NCBI RefSeq assembly: GCF_019711195.1 | Contig: NZ_CP081299.1 | Coordinates: 1,550,001-1,614,000 of the forward strand | Source of the DNA: Dyadobacter sp. NIV53 | GTDB lineage: Bacteria > Bacteroidota > Bacteroidia > Cytophagales > Spirosomataceae | DNA: 64,000 bases | Reading direction: 5' to 3' | Shown: positions 17,727 through 27,514 of the stretch, one piece after another | Position numbering within the stretch: position 1 is the first letter of the stretch | Layout of the letters: each line of letters starts with the position of its first letter | Notes under the pieces: model-generated | Told to the model about the DNA's origin: nothing | The model's input: only the letters and a program-made list of their open reading frames with translations | Database searches by the model: none | Made by a program: the position numbers and the translations under genes

Positions 17727-19898
17727 GTGTTGAAAAAACTTCTTCCAGCCTGTTTCTTTTACCTGTTAAGCTGTTATTGCTTTGCTCAAAAACCCAATGA
17801 AAATTATCAGTATCATATCTTCCCTGCACCTTCGGAAATAAAAGTTGATGGTGTAGCCAGCGATATTGCGTGGGAATCTGCTCAAACAGCTACGGATTTC
17901 TTCATGATTACACCCATGGATACCAGCTTCTCGCGCTGTAAAACTGAGGTGAAAATGTCTTACGACAAGCATAACCTGTATATTCTTGTTATCAATTATA
18001 AGCCAGTCAAAAGCTCTATCATCGTTGAGTCGTTGAAGAGAGATTTTGCATTTGGCAAGAATGATAACTTTTTGTTGTTCATGGATACTTTTGATGACCG
18101 AACCAATGGTTTTTCTTTTGGCGCAAATGCTGCGGGCGCACCGTGGGACGGACAAATGGGTGACGGTGGTACAGTTGATCTCAGCTGGGACAATAAATGG
18201 CTTTCCGAGGTGGTAAACGATGATGAAAAGTGGGTTTGGGAGGCTGCGATTCCGTTTAAAAGTATCCGATACAAACCAGGAATTTCAAAATGGGGAATTA
18301 ATTTCAGCAGGCAGGATCTGACTATTTCTGAAAAATCTGCCTGGGCGCCCGTTCCGCGCCAGTTTCCTTCCGCTTCACTTGCTTATACAGGTGTGCTGGT
18401 CTGGGATACGCCGCCACCTAATCCGGGGCCCAACGTTTCTCTGATTCCATTTCTGGCAACGCGCCTGACCAAAGATTATCAGAACGACACGCCGAACAAA
18501 TATAAAACAACGGTTGGAGGTGATGTTAAAATAGGACTTTCACCTTCACTGAATCTTGACCTTACTGTCAATCCGGATTTTTCACAGGTTGATGTGGATG
18601 TACAGCAAACCAACCTGAACCGTTTCGAACTATTTTTCCCTGAACGGCGCCAGTTTTTCCTTGAGAATGCTGATTTATTTGCAAACTTCGGGTACGCTAC
18701 CATTCGTCCTTTTTTCTCCCGTCGTATTGGTTTGGGTGTTCCCATCCAATTTGGGGCGCGTATGAGCGGTAAATTGAATAAGAAATGGAGAATAGGTTTG
18801 CTTGATGTTCAAACCGCTTCCCAGGACAGTACGCCGAAAAATAATTATGCTGTTTTTGCCTTGCAGAGACAGGTTTTTGCTCGCTCCAATGTGCGTTTTA
18901 TATTTATAAACCGGGATGCAATTAATTATTCACCGGAAAAAAACTCCGCCAGCAATCGTTACAACAGGAATATTGGGGCTGAGTATAATCTGGCAAGTGT
19001 CAACAATTTATGGACTGGAAAAGTCATGTTCTTAAAATCGTTTACACCTGGCAAATCGACTGATGATTTTGTACATGCAGCAGATTTGAAGTTTAATAAA
19101 GCAAATTTTTTCTGGCAATGGCAGCATGAATATGTTGGAAGAAACTACAATGCCGAAGTAGGTTACGTACCAAATGCGCCAAGAAACGGATATTACAAGA
19201 TCAGTCCCAACATAGGTTATCTATTTTTCGTTAAGTCTCCACAAATCATCAGTCATGGGCCCAAACTGGTTACAAATGTGTATTGGGATAAAGAATTTTC
19301 TGTGAGTGATAAAGAATTTATCTTTTCGTATAATCTCAATTTCATTAACCGGGCTACCATTTCGGTATGGGGAGCAAGTAATTATGTTCGGCTGCTTCGT
19401 CCTTATGATCCTACCAATCTCGGTGGTTTTACCCTTGCTACTAATACTGAGCACAACTGGAAATCTACCGGATTTGACATTGCTTCCGGCCCGCAAAACC
19501 GACTTACCTATAACGCCTCAGCTGTTTTTGGAGGTTACTACCAAAATGGACACCGGAATAACCTGAGAGTTGAGCTTGGTTATCGTGTTCAGCCATATGT
19601 AGCTATTACGATGGCAGGAAATTATAATGATATTCGTTTACCAGATCCCTGGAACCGTACACAATTGTGGCTTGTCGGGCCTCGCGTAGATGTTACGTTT
19701 ACCAACAAGCTCTTTTTTACAACATTTATGCAGTACAACAATCAGTCTAAAAATATCAACCTGAATTCACGTTTTCAGTGGCGGTATAAACCTGCTTCTG
19801 ATTTGTTTATCGTTTATACTGACAATTATTTACCTGAAAATTTCCTGATCAAAAACCGGGCTTTGGTTTTGAAATTTACTTATTGGTGGAATTTGTAA
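17727..19898 (+). CDS. CBM9-like / DUF5916 outer-membrane barrel protein
   Basis: 723 residues. A signal peptide (about 1-20, ending CYCFAQ), a family-9 carbohydrate-binding-like beta-sandwich (about 30-225, with IKVDGVASDIAWESA and KTEVKMSYDKHNLYILV), and a DUF5916 region ending in repeated amphipathic strands that look like an outer-membrane barrel. FFPERRQFFLENADLF is a signature of the family. Substrate unknown. The start is GTG 17727 or the adjacent TTG 17730; no ATG fits. It is convergent with the LRR gene, with 4 bases between stops. Confidence 0.85.
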   Translation: MLKKLLPACFFYLLSCYCFAQKPNENYQYHIFPAPSEIKVDGVASDIAWESAQTATDFFMITPMDTSFSRCKTEVKMSYDKHNLYILVINYKPVKSSIIVESLKRDFAFGKNDNFLLFMDTFDDRTNGFSFGANAAGAPWDGQMGDGGTVDLSWDNKWLSEVVNDDEKWVWEAAIPFKSIRYKPGISKWGINFSRQDLTISEKSAWAPVPRQFPSASLAYTGVLVWDTPPPNPGPNVSLIPFLATRLTKDYQNDTPNKYKTTVGGDVKIGLSPSLNLDLTVNPDFSQVDVDVQQTNLNRFELFFPERRQFFLENADLFANFGYATIRPFFSRRIGLGVPIQFGARMSGKLNKKWRIGLLDVQTASQDSTPKNNYAVFALQRQVFARSNVRFIFINRDAINYSPEKNSASNRYNRNIGAEYNLASVNNLWTGKVMFLKSFTPGKSTDDFVHAADLKFNKANFFWQWQHEYVGRNYNAEVGYVPNAPRNGYYKISPNIGYLFFVKSPQIISHGPKLVTNVYWDKEFSVSDKEFIFSYNLNFINRATISVWGASNYVRLLRPYDPTNLGGFTLATNTEHNWKSTGFDIASGPQNRLTYNASAVFGGYYQNGHRNNLRVELGYRVQPYVAITMAGNYNDIRLPDPWNRTQLWLVGPRVDVTFTNKLFFTTFMQYNNQSKNINLNSRFQWRYKPASDLFIVYTDNYLPENFLIKNRALVLKFTYWWNL

Positions 19899-19902
19899 GG
19901 AT

Positions 19903-21273
19903 TTAATAAAACACCTCAATATTTTTATCCTTCAGCGATCCGAGTTCCTGGCCATATTTTAATTCTGACTGATTTTCTGTAAATGGATTTCCACGCAGAT
20001 AAAGCTTATCGAGGTGTTTGATTTTTAAAAGCTGTGTTGGAAATTCATGAAAATTATTGCCTGATAAGTCAAGTTCTTCCAGTTTTGTAAATGCCGTAAT
20101 TTGATCAGGGAAATTGGTAAACCAGTTATGACCCAGGTCAAGAATTTTCATATCCTGTAATAGTGCAATTTTTTCAGGCAGTTTGCTTAAACGGTTATGA
20201 TGAGCGTAAAGTGTGTTGATATTTTTTAATTTATACAATTTGGCCGGCAAAATACTCAGCTGATTATGCGAAACTGCAAGATGCGTTAACCTTTTTAATT
20301 TTGTTATGGCTTTTGGAAGTGCTTCCAAATTGTTGTGATAAAGATCCAGAGTCTGAAGATGCTTCATTTTTTTAATTCCGCCAGGCAACAAAGCAATATT
20401 GGTTTTATATAAATTGAAATCCTTTATTTTTTTTAATCCCTTAAAACTTGCATTCCTTAGTTTGGTTAAATCATTTCCACTTAACCAGAGTATTTCCAGG
20501 CGTTTGCAATTGCTTGTCTGAATTGGAATATCTGTCAGTTGATTTTCGTTGAGATTTAGCAATTTCAAGGTTTTATTTACTGAAATCCTGAAATTTTCAG
20601 ATGATATTTTATTACTCTGCAAATGAAGTTGTGATAATATAGGAAGCTTCTTCATGTCGAGATTAACTGCTTCAATTTCATTTTTACCCAGATAAAGTTC
20701 TTCCAGATTTGGATAACGGTATATGGAATTGGGGATGGCTTTCAATTCTAAATCATTGAGAAAAAGCCTTTTAATGCCCAAAGTATCTTTATATGCAATT
20801 AGGCTGGCCAGGTCTGTTAATGAACTGTCAGTATGCCGAACTTCTCTGGGTTGTTTTACCTGACCAATTCCTAAACTAAATGACAGAATGAAAGGTTTAC
20901 CTGGAACAGACGCCTTGTATTTTGACATATGCCTGGTAAAGGCATCCCTGAATTTACCAGCCAGGGAATCCTTATTATACTTCTGTGAATGAAGCAGATC
21001 GAATAGAACGTAATCAACATAACCTTCTTTATTAACCATTATCCCGGCAGATACATCAATTCCATTTTTTGGCACATTAGGAAATACTGTCCTGATATTA
21101 CTGTCTACAGTTTGGTACAAAAGCTGCTGATTTTTTTGATCAGTGTCATCTTCGGCATATCTATTTATTAAAACTGTTCTTTCGTTTTCTGTGATTTCTG
21201 ATAATAAAAGAACTTTTTGGGCAGCAGCGCTCTGTATAATTAAGGTAAGTATACAAACAAAGAAATTTTTCAT
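19903..21273 (-). CDS. Secreted leucine-rich-repeat protein
   Basis: 456 residues: signal peptide (1-18, SAAAQ), an N-terminal domain (about 20-150) of unknown type, then about eleven leucine-rich repeats of 22-23 residues from about 165 to 440, such as LQTLDLYHNNLEALPKAI and LEELDLSGNNFHEFPTQL. The LPxxI spacing resembles the bacterial/plant Ras-type LRR class. It probably binds protein or glycan on the periplasmic or outer face. There is no T9SS C-terminal sorting domain and no enzyme motif. Confidence 0.85.
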   Translation of the reverse strand: MKNFFVCILTLIIQSAAAQKVLLLSEITENERTVLINRYAEDDTDQKNQQLLYQTVDSNIRTVFPNVPKNGIDVSAGIMVNKEGYVDYVLFDLLHSQKYNKDSLAGKFRDAFTRHMSKYKASVPGKPFILSFSLGIGQVKQPREVRHTDSSLTDLASLIAYKDTLGIKRLFLNDLELKAIPNSIYRYPNLEELYLGKNEIEAVNLDMKKLPILSQLHLQSNKISSENFRISVNKTLKLLNLNENQLTDIPIQTSNCKRLEILWLSGNDLTKLRNASFKGLKKIKDFNLYKTNIALLPGGIKKMKHLQTLDLYHNNLEALPKAITKLKRLTHLAVSHNQLSILPAKLYKLKNINTLYAHHNRLSKLPEKIALLQDMKILDLGHNWFTNFPDQITAFTKLEELDLSGNNFHEFPTQLLKIKHLDKLYLRGNPFTENQSELKYGQELGSLKDKNIEVFY

Positions 21274-21319
21274 AACCAGTAAAAATTAGACATATTCAAT
21301 TAACAACTAAGTTATTAGT

Positions 21320-21349
21320 CAAATATAACTAAAAATTTAGTTTAACAAA
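21320..21349 (-). promoter_or_regulatory. Bacteroidota-type promoter for the LRR gene
   Basis: On the minus strand TTTG (21346-21349), 18 bases, then TATATTTG (21320-21327), both exact matches to the -33 and -7 consensus. The expected start site is about 43 bases before the gene start at 21273. Confidence 0.55.
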
Positions 21350-21447
21350 TATTTCTACTTATTAATTTACATCAGTGAACCTTGCCTACACTGCCAAGTC
21401 GTTGCTACCTGTTTATAGAGATATAATTAATCAATATATAATGCAGA

Positions 21448-21530
21448 GTGCCGTAGCTACGTAACCTGAATGCATCCGTGGCACGGATGATTCACATAGC
21501 TTCACGAAAAGGATGTCCGGCCAACATAGT
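21448..21530. repeat. Candidate dispersed intergenic repeat, copy B, with long palindrome
   Basis: GTGCCGTAGCTACGTAAC resembles copy A at 13985. Downstream lies a near-perfect inverted repeat (21468-21493): GAAT, bulged G, CATCCGTG, centre G, CACGGATG, ATTC. It lies between the 5' ends of the LRR gene and the 3' end of the polyprenyl synthase gene. A repeat-derived element or a protein-binding site are both possible. Confidence 0.35.
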
Positions 21531-21555
21531 AAATTTATATCTGCGCAGAACATTC

Positions 21556-22529
21556 TTATTTACTACGTTCAATGGTGTACTGAACCAGATGTTCGAGTGA
21601 TTTGCGGTGTGGGGAATCTGCAAACTGATGCAATAAAATTCGGGCTTCCTCAACATAGCGCTCCATTACTTCCTGCGCATATTTAAGTCCTCCTGAGGCT
21701 TTTACAAAATCAATTACTTCAGTTACTTTTTTGGGTTTGTGACTTTCGTTACGGATGATATTAATAATCCGGCGTTTTTCCAGCCAGCCTGCTTTGTTTA
21801 AAGCATAAATAAGCGGCAATGTCATTTTTTTTCTTTGATATCAATTCCCAGAGGCTTGCCAATTTCATCTTCGCCGTAATCAAAAAGATCATCTTTGATC
21901 TGGAAAGCCATGCCTACTTTTTCGCCAAAAGCATGCATGCGTTTTACAACATCCTCCCCTGCTCCTACCGAACAAGCGCCTACTGCGCAACAAGATGCAA
22001 TCAACGAAGCCGTTTTTTGTTTGATTATCTGGTAATAAACTTCCTCATTGATATCCAGCCTGCGTGCTTTCTCAATTTGGAGCAATTCCCCTTCACTTAG
22101 CTCCCTTACTGCCGTGGAAACAATTTTAAGAATATCAAACTCCTGATAATCAACAGATAAAAGTAACCCACGCGAAAGAAGGTAATCTCCAACAAGTACC
22201 GCAATTTTGTTTTTCCACAATGCATTTACAGAGAAAAAACCGCGGCGGTAATTGGAATCATCCACAACATCGTCGTGTACCAGCGTGGCCGTATGAAGAA
22301 GTTCGATGAGTGCAGCGCCCCTGTAAGTTGACTCCACTACGCTGCCGCAAACACCAGCAGTAAGAAAAACAAACATCGGGCGAAGTTGCTTTCCCTTACG
22401 ACGTACGATGTAATTCATGATCTGATCAAGAAGCATTACATCACTTTTCATAAATTGACGAAATTTTTGCTCGAAAGCTTTCATTTCATCTGCAACGGGA
22501 AGCTGAATTTCCTTTATTGAAAGGGTCAT
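21556..22529 (-). pseudogene. Polyprenyl diphosphate synthase, frame broken at an A8 run
   Basis: Trans-isoprenyl diphosphate synthase, about 325 residues when joined; it makes the long prenyl chain for menaquinone. The first segment (22529-21822) carries both aspartate-rich motifs (HDDVVDDSN and IKDDLFDYGED) and GKPLGIDIKEKK, then stops at TGA. The second segment (21825-21556) starts MTLPLIYALNKAGW, which in the family follows directly on KEKK. The break lies in eight A residues (plus-strand T run 21825-21832): GAA AAA AAA TGA. A -1 slip on A AAA AAA rejoins the protein exactly. ATG 22529 is preferred over an upstream GTG at 22547. The gene is normally essential, so an error or recoding is more likely than true loss. 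Confidence 0.85.
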
Positions 22530-22779
22530 ATTGATAAACGGGGGCACTCGATCCCTTACTGGTGTTAAAAAGCAGGTCGCAGAAACCAGGTGTCATTTAT
22601 TTATTTAACCTGTTTCTGAACTTCAATGTTCAAATTTGGAATAAAATCTTCTGTTTACACTAATATTACCCTGAAAATGTTTAGAATTGAGTAAAAAAGG
22701 ATGGCTTGGGTCGTATAAAATGACAATGTCTCCCAAATGTAAAAAATCAAACTAAACAACTTATAGCTGAAAGCCGATA

Positions 22780-22795
22780 ACGGTCCGCCGCGCGG
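22780..22795 (+). repeat. GC-rich 16-mer upstream of the patatin gene, copy 1
   Basis: ACGGTCCGCCGCGCGG, ending 26 bases before the patatin ATG. The identical 16-mer occurs at 35336-35351, just before mutS2. It contains the self-complementary CCGCGCGG. Confidence 0.6.
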
Positions 22796-22821
22796 GGCGG
22801 AAGGCCGAAAGCCAACAAAAT

Positions 22822-23732
22822 ATGAAAGCACTCGTTCTGGGAGGTGGATCAATGAAAGGCGCTTTTCAGGTAGGCGTCATACAAGCAGTACTTGAAAATG
22901 GATTTGAACCTGAAATGATATATGGAATTTCTGTCGGAGCACTCAACGCTACCTTTCTCACTAATGAAACGGGGATTCAGTTAAAAGAAAAAAAGAAATT
23001 TCCTGGCCGGTTGCTGGCCGTAAACTCTTAGAATTCTGGATTAAAAACATCACGCATCCACAAGATATTTCAATATTACGGTCCAGGGTGAAACTAGGCA
23101 TGAATACGCTTATGAGCCGATTTGATGGCATTCTTGATCCACTCCCACTTCATCAGCTGATCCGTAAAAATGTTCAGGATGAGTATCTTGAAAGTTCATC
23201 CGTAAAATTAAAGGTTGGTGCAGTCAATATTGAAAGTGGTGAAATAAAGTATGTATCGCCAAAAGATTCAAGGTTTCTGGATTACGTGTACGCCAGTTCT
23301 TCTATTCCCATGCTGATGCCGGCGGTGTCCATTCATAATGATTTATTTCTTGACGGTGGGTTGAGAGAAGTGGCACCCATTCGCCAGGCTATTGAAGACG
23401 GAGCAACAGAAATTGTACTGATTGCCTGCCATTCTCCATTATTATATCAGCCGGAAGGAATCAATGCAAGAAATCTGATTACACTCATTGAACGGGTAAG
23501 GGATATTACTGTTAATCAAATTGTTAATAACAATATTCTTTGGGCTGAATCTTTTGTTGACCGTTCCATTCTTCGTGGAGTTCCAATGAAACTGACCGTA
23601 ATTCGCCCGGCAGTTCCGCTGGTGTTAGACCTGCAAAAATTCACCTCTGATGATATTTCCAGGCTCATCATTGAAGGGTACCGGGCTGGTGTCGAGACGT
23701 TGAAGAAAGTCGAAAAGGTTAAAGAAAATTAA
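22822..23732 (+). pseudogene. Patatin-like phospholipase, frame broken at A AAA AAG
   Basis: About 303 residues when joined. The first segment has the oxyanion loop LGGGSMKGAF and the nucleophile elbow GISVG (Ser37). The second has FLDGGLREVAP with the catalytic aspartate, so the Ser/Asp dyad is complete only after joining. The first frame ends at 23031. Reading -1 from the A7 run at 22988-22994 gives EISWPVAGRKLLEFW, which runs without a stop into the second segment. The slip site GA A AAA AAG is the same heptamer used in E. coli dnaX. The GTG at 23088 is not a real start. Probable lipid acyl hydrolase, cytoplasmic. Confidence 0.82.
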
Positions 23733-23820
23733 TTATAAATTTTCGGTTTAATTTCATAGTGGCCTTTCAATTTCTATCTGTTTCCAGTAACTGCCTGGAA
23801 TATAGATAACCCTGAATAAA

Positions 23821-23852
23821 CAGAAAACCCGCACGATGATGCGGGTTTTCTG
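23821..23852. terminator. Bidirectional terminator between patatin and Oar-like receptor genes
   Basis: A perfect 13-base inverted repeat CAGAAAACCCGCA / TGCGGGTTTTCTG with a 6-base loop between two convergent genes. The A and T tracts sit within the stem, so it can act in both directions. Confidence 0.85.
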
Positions 23853-23877
23853 TTCATAAAAACTGTTAACAATTCAA

Positions 23878-26800
23878 TCAGAACGAATAACGGGCTCCGA
23901 TTTGTGACTGCCAGCGGGAAGTAAAATCACTTACGGTGTAAGGTCTTCTTGTTCCGTTGATGTCAGTCATGTTGTTAATATTGAACTGCATAGCCGGCGC
24001 TTTCGTGCTAGGTGTAACAGCAGTACCGTCCTGAGTCTGTGCACCTGAGTTAACTACCGTAAACAAATTAACGCTTTGGAAAGATGTTGCATAACTTCTT
24101 CCCCAATCCTTGTTTACAAGATTACCAACATTAAGAACATCATAGAAAACCTGAAGTTTGTTTTTACCAATAATAAAGTCCTGAGCAATTCTCAAATCGA
24201 AATGATGTTCGAAAGGAGTTCTGTCTTCATTACGTTTGGTATTTTTTCCAAGGTTATCGGCTAAATACTTGTTACCCGCAGCGAATTTCTGAAAGTCAGT
24301 CCATTGTTGAGAAGCAGTTGCTCCACCTCTTATATCTACAAAGTTTGCTTCAGCGGCAGTTTTAGGCAGATATACCAATGTGTTACCAAATCCGGAAGCT
24401 GATCCAGCGATATCATCTCCGGTGATAGTTCTGCTATACAAGTATGATAATCTTTGCCCCGACTGACCTGTATAAATTAACGTAAAGGTTGTTGCAAGGT
24501 TTTTAGAATACTTAAACTCCTTGCTTATTGTACCAACTACACGTGAACCCAGATCAAAATTTGAGTTAGCCACGTCTAAGTGATTAAGTCCATTTGTTGT
24601 ATATGCACCTCTCCAGTTAGAAAAAGCAACCGAGCTTGTAAGGTCGTTAATCGAGGTAGAGCGTCCATAAGTATAGGCTAAGAAACCTGACCATCCTTTG
24701 CTATACGGCTTTTGAACCTGAGCAGTAAAGTTATAGCTGTATCCCTTGTTTGTATTTTTTAACAACAAAACATCAGTAAAGTTTGAACTGATTCTTTTTG
24801 TCCACAATGGGCGTGTTGTTGATCCCAATGCCACGGTGCCTTCACCATTTTCGCTAAGGTTGATGTTTTGATAATTGGCATTGTTTACCGTTTTTGTAAA
24901 AATACCTTCTAAACTACCAATCAGACCCCAAACACCCAATTTTTGATCCAAAGCTAAGTTGGCTCTGAAAACCTGAGGAAATTTGAAGTTTTTATCAATA
25001 ACGTTAATAACAGTCGCCGGAGTTGTAGTTGACGTTGGAATGTAAGCACCCGCGTGTGCGTCAGCAGGATCGAATTTGAAAGGAATATTCGCAAGATCGG
25101 CAGCAGCAGTAATTGTCCTGCCAAGATTGGTAACACCTGTATTTGACATCTGGTTAGAAATCCATACAAAAGGAACACGGCCTGTAAATAACCCGGCTCC
25201 ACCACGAAGTTGCGTTGTAGCATCACCTGTTACATCCCAGTTGAACCCAACACGTGGAGAGAACAATGGGGAAGCCTTAGGCATTTGCTGCGTCTTCACG
25301 TCAAAAGATTTGAAAGTTGGATCTGCTTCAAACGGTGCATTGGCAGCCGGCTTATTAAAGAATACAGGAAGGTCAATTCTTAAACCATAAGTAAGTTTAA
25401 AATTAGGCTTCATTGACCATACGTCTTGTCCATATACGCTAAACTGTGCAGCGTGAAGATTAGCCTGCGCTTTGTCGGTAGGATCCGCACTTGTCGAATA
25501 ACCTATCGCATAGGATGTTAATCCCTTGTTAGCCATAAAATTGGAGATGTTGTTGGAATTAGTATTTCCAGCAGCACCGTATACATATGTTCCGTAGAAA
25601 TTCTGAAGGAACAAGTTCTCACTATTAAAGAACTCATTGTTTGTACCAAAAGTAAGCGTATGTTTTCCTTTGTATAAAGTAAAGTTATCCGTGATCGTGA
25701 AAATATCCTGGTTCAAGCCATTAACCTGAGACGAATTATCGGAGCCAAGGTTGTATTGAATCGTTAATTTCTTGGCTACATCATAGTTATTGATAGTTAA
25801 TGAAGGGAAGAAATTACTATTTCTCTTGTCACGAATCGTGTTAAAAGTGAAACGTAAAACGTTAGAAGCTCTTGAAGAAAAAGTGCTGTTCAATTCAAGA
25901 ACTGTTGAATTAGACTTGCTCAAAAACTTGTATCCGGCATTTTCAAATACAACAGAATTGGCAGTTCTGCTTCTGATATCATTGCTACCGTCAACAAAAT
26001 TGTGACGCAATGTCAATGTATTTTTTTCATTAATGTTCCAATCCAGGCGGGCGAATAACGAAGTAGATTTGTTTTCGTTGTTAATGGCTCCAAAATTTCC
26101 CGGATCATAGTTATAAGTTTCTTTAATAAAATTTCTTAATGCCTGTAATGTATCAACATTTGCATTTGAACCAGATCCTGACAAAGTAGGGTCAAAGGAA
26201 AGAGGAGTCGATTTAATAAATCTTTCTGCATTAATAAAGAAGAACAATTTATTTTTAACAATTGGCCCGCTTAAGCTTGCACCGAAAGTTTTGTTTTTAA
26301 ATTCTGGATATTTGTTTCTGGTAACTACGTCATTGTAACCTGCGCTTTTACCAATAAAGGCATCGTTTTGAAGCTGTCCATAAGCTGAACCATGAAACAT
26401 ATTGGCACCACTTTTTGTAACTGCATTGATACCACCACCTGTAAAACCTCCCTGCGTAACATCGTATGGAGATAACACGATTTGCATTTCCTGGATTGTT
26501 TCAATTGAAATAGGATTGATCCCGGCCTGACCGCCATTTGTTCCTGATGATCCTAAACCAAACCCATCCGTTGCGTTGGCACCGTCAATTGTGAACTGAT
26601 TATAACGGTTGTTCTGTCCACCAAACGAAACCCCATTGCCAGCCGTATTTGCCTGAGGAGTAAGACGGGCAAAATCAGATACACTTCTGTTGATTGTAGG
26701 AACACTTTGCATCAATCTTGGAGATATGAATGTTGAAGTTCCATTTCTTGAGGTACTTATAACATTACCTTTGCCACCGGTAACCACTACTTCGTTCAGC

Positions 26801-27165
26801 GTTTGAGAAGCGTCTTCAAGTACAATATTAATTGAAACCGGAGAACCCAGGGTTGTCGTAACATCGCTAATCTCTTTGGTAACTAAGCCGATAAACGTAA
26901 TAGTAAGCTTGTAAGGACCGCCTACACGTAGATTTGGCAATGTGTATTGTCCACTTTCTGACGTAATAGTTGAATAAACTGATCCCGTTGGTTCGTGAAG
27001 TGCTTTAATGGTAGCACCTGGTAAGGTTTCACCTTTGGCATCGGTAATTCGCCCACTGATTGACGATGAAGTTACCTGAGCATTTACTTGTCCGCTCAGA
27101 AAAGACAATGAAAATAACAGCAGAGTAAATACCGCTGCCTTGAAAAGTAAACTTTTCCTGTTCAT
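23878..27165 (-). CDS. Oar-like TonB-dependent outer-membrane protein
   Basis: 1095 residues. A signal peptide (about 1-29, ending QVNAQ), a carboxypeptidase-regulatory-like domain (about 35-120, ISGRITDAKGETLPGATI), a TonB plug-like part (TINRSVSDFARLTPQ, GGINAVTKSGANMFHGSAYG, LSGPIVKNKLFFFINAE) and a long barrel ending WQSQIGARYSF. The GGGxNxVTKSGxNxFHG pattern is the hallmark of Oar-type proteins. No SusD gene is nearby. It probably carries a peptide or complex ligand, or has a structural adhesion role; the sequence does not say which. Confidence 0.9.
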   Translation of the reverse strand: MNRKSLLFKAAVFTLLLFSLSFLSGQVNAQVTSSSISGRITDAKGETLPGATIKALHEPTGSVYSTITSESGQYTLPNLRVGGPYKLTITFIGLVTKEISDVTTTLGSPVSINIVLEDASQTLNEVVVTGGKGNVISTSRNGTSTFISPRLMQSVPTINRSVSDFARLTPQANTAGNGVSFGGQNNRYNQFTIDGANATDGFGLGSSGTNGGQAGINPISIETIQEMQIVLSPYDVTQGGFTGGGINAVTKSGANMFHGSAYGQLQNDAFIGKSAGYNDVVTRNKYPEFKNKTFGASLSGPIVKNKLFFFINAERFIKSTPLSFDPTLSGSGSNANVDTLQALRNFIKETYNYDPGNFGAINNENKSTSLFARLDWNINEKNTLTLRHNFVDGSNDIRSRTANSVVFENAGYKFLSKSNSTVLELNSTFSSRASNVLRFTFNTIRDKRNSNFFPSLTINNYDVAKKLTIQYNLGSDNSSQVNGLNQDIFTITDNFTLYKGKHTLTFGTNNEFFNSENLFLQNFYGTYVYGAAGNTNSNNISNFMANKGLTSYAIGYSTSADPTDKAQANLHAAQFSVYGQDVWSMKPNFKLTYGLRIDLPVFFNKPAANAPFEADPTFKSFDVKTQQMPKASPLFSPRVGFNWDVTGDATTQLRGGAGLFTGRVPFVWISNQMSNTGVTNLGRTITAAADLANIPFKFDPADAHAGAYIPTSTTTPATVINVIDKNFKFPQVFRANLALDQKLGVWGLIGSLEGIFTKTVNNANYQNINLSENGEGTVALGSTTRPLWTKRISSNFTDVLLLKNTNKGYSYNFTAQVQKPYSKGWSGFLAYTYGRSTSINDLTSSVAFSNWRGAYTTNGLNHLDVANSNFDLGSRVVGTISKEFKYSKNLATTFTLIYTGQSGQRLSYLYSRTITGDDIAGSASGFGNTLVYLPKTAAEANFVDIRGGATASQQWTDFQKFAAGNKYLADNLGKNTKRNEDRTPFEHHFDLRIAQDFIIGKNKLQVFYDVLNVGNLVNKDWGRSYATSFQSVNLFTVVNSGAQTQDGTAVTPSTKAPAMQFNINNMTDINGTRRPYTVSDFTSRWQSQIGARYSF

Positions 27166-27514
27166 AAAATTTTTTGATTTGGTTTTTAATATTAGTGGGA
27201 TACATCAATTGATGACAACTAATTTAGCGTAAAATAAAAGTTTTTTTCATTCATAAACAATTACCATAATCCTACTTAAATGCTATACTAATATGTATAA
27301 CTCGCTGATTTGTTGGAATAATACAGATTTCTATATCAATATTGACATATTATGTATATTATTTTTTTGTTATTTTTTTAATTTCGAATGTTGTTTTCTC
27401 TAATAGAAATCCTGCCGACATTTGCCTTCCGTATAACATATATACGTATAAAGGTCCTATGGACGAAAAAAAGCATTTTTCGGTGATTCAATTTAATTTT
27501 TATCAAAAGTTATC
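27166..27514. other. AT-rich divergent intergenic region
   Basis: About 349 bases between the divergent Oar-like and alpha/beta hydrolase genes. Very AT-rich, with a TATATACGTATA dyad near 27439. I find no exact TAnnTTTG box, RNA fold or repeat. The promoters of both genes must be here. Confidence 0.4.

Noticed and set aside
21556..21825. Separate 89-residue gene after the polyprenyl synthase
   Set aside because: It is the C-terminal third of the same enzyme, displaced by one base at an A8 run.
23088..23732. Independent short patatin gene starting at GTG 23088
   Set aside because: The same frame is open upstream through EISWPVAGRKLLEFW and joins the N-terminal part by a -1 shift; the GTG is internal.
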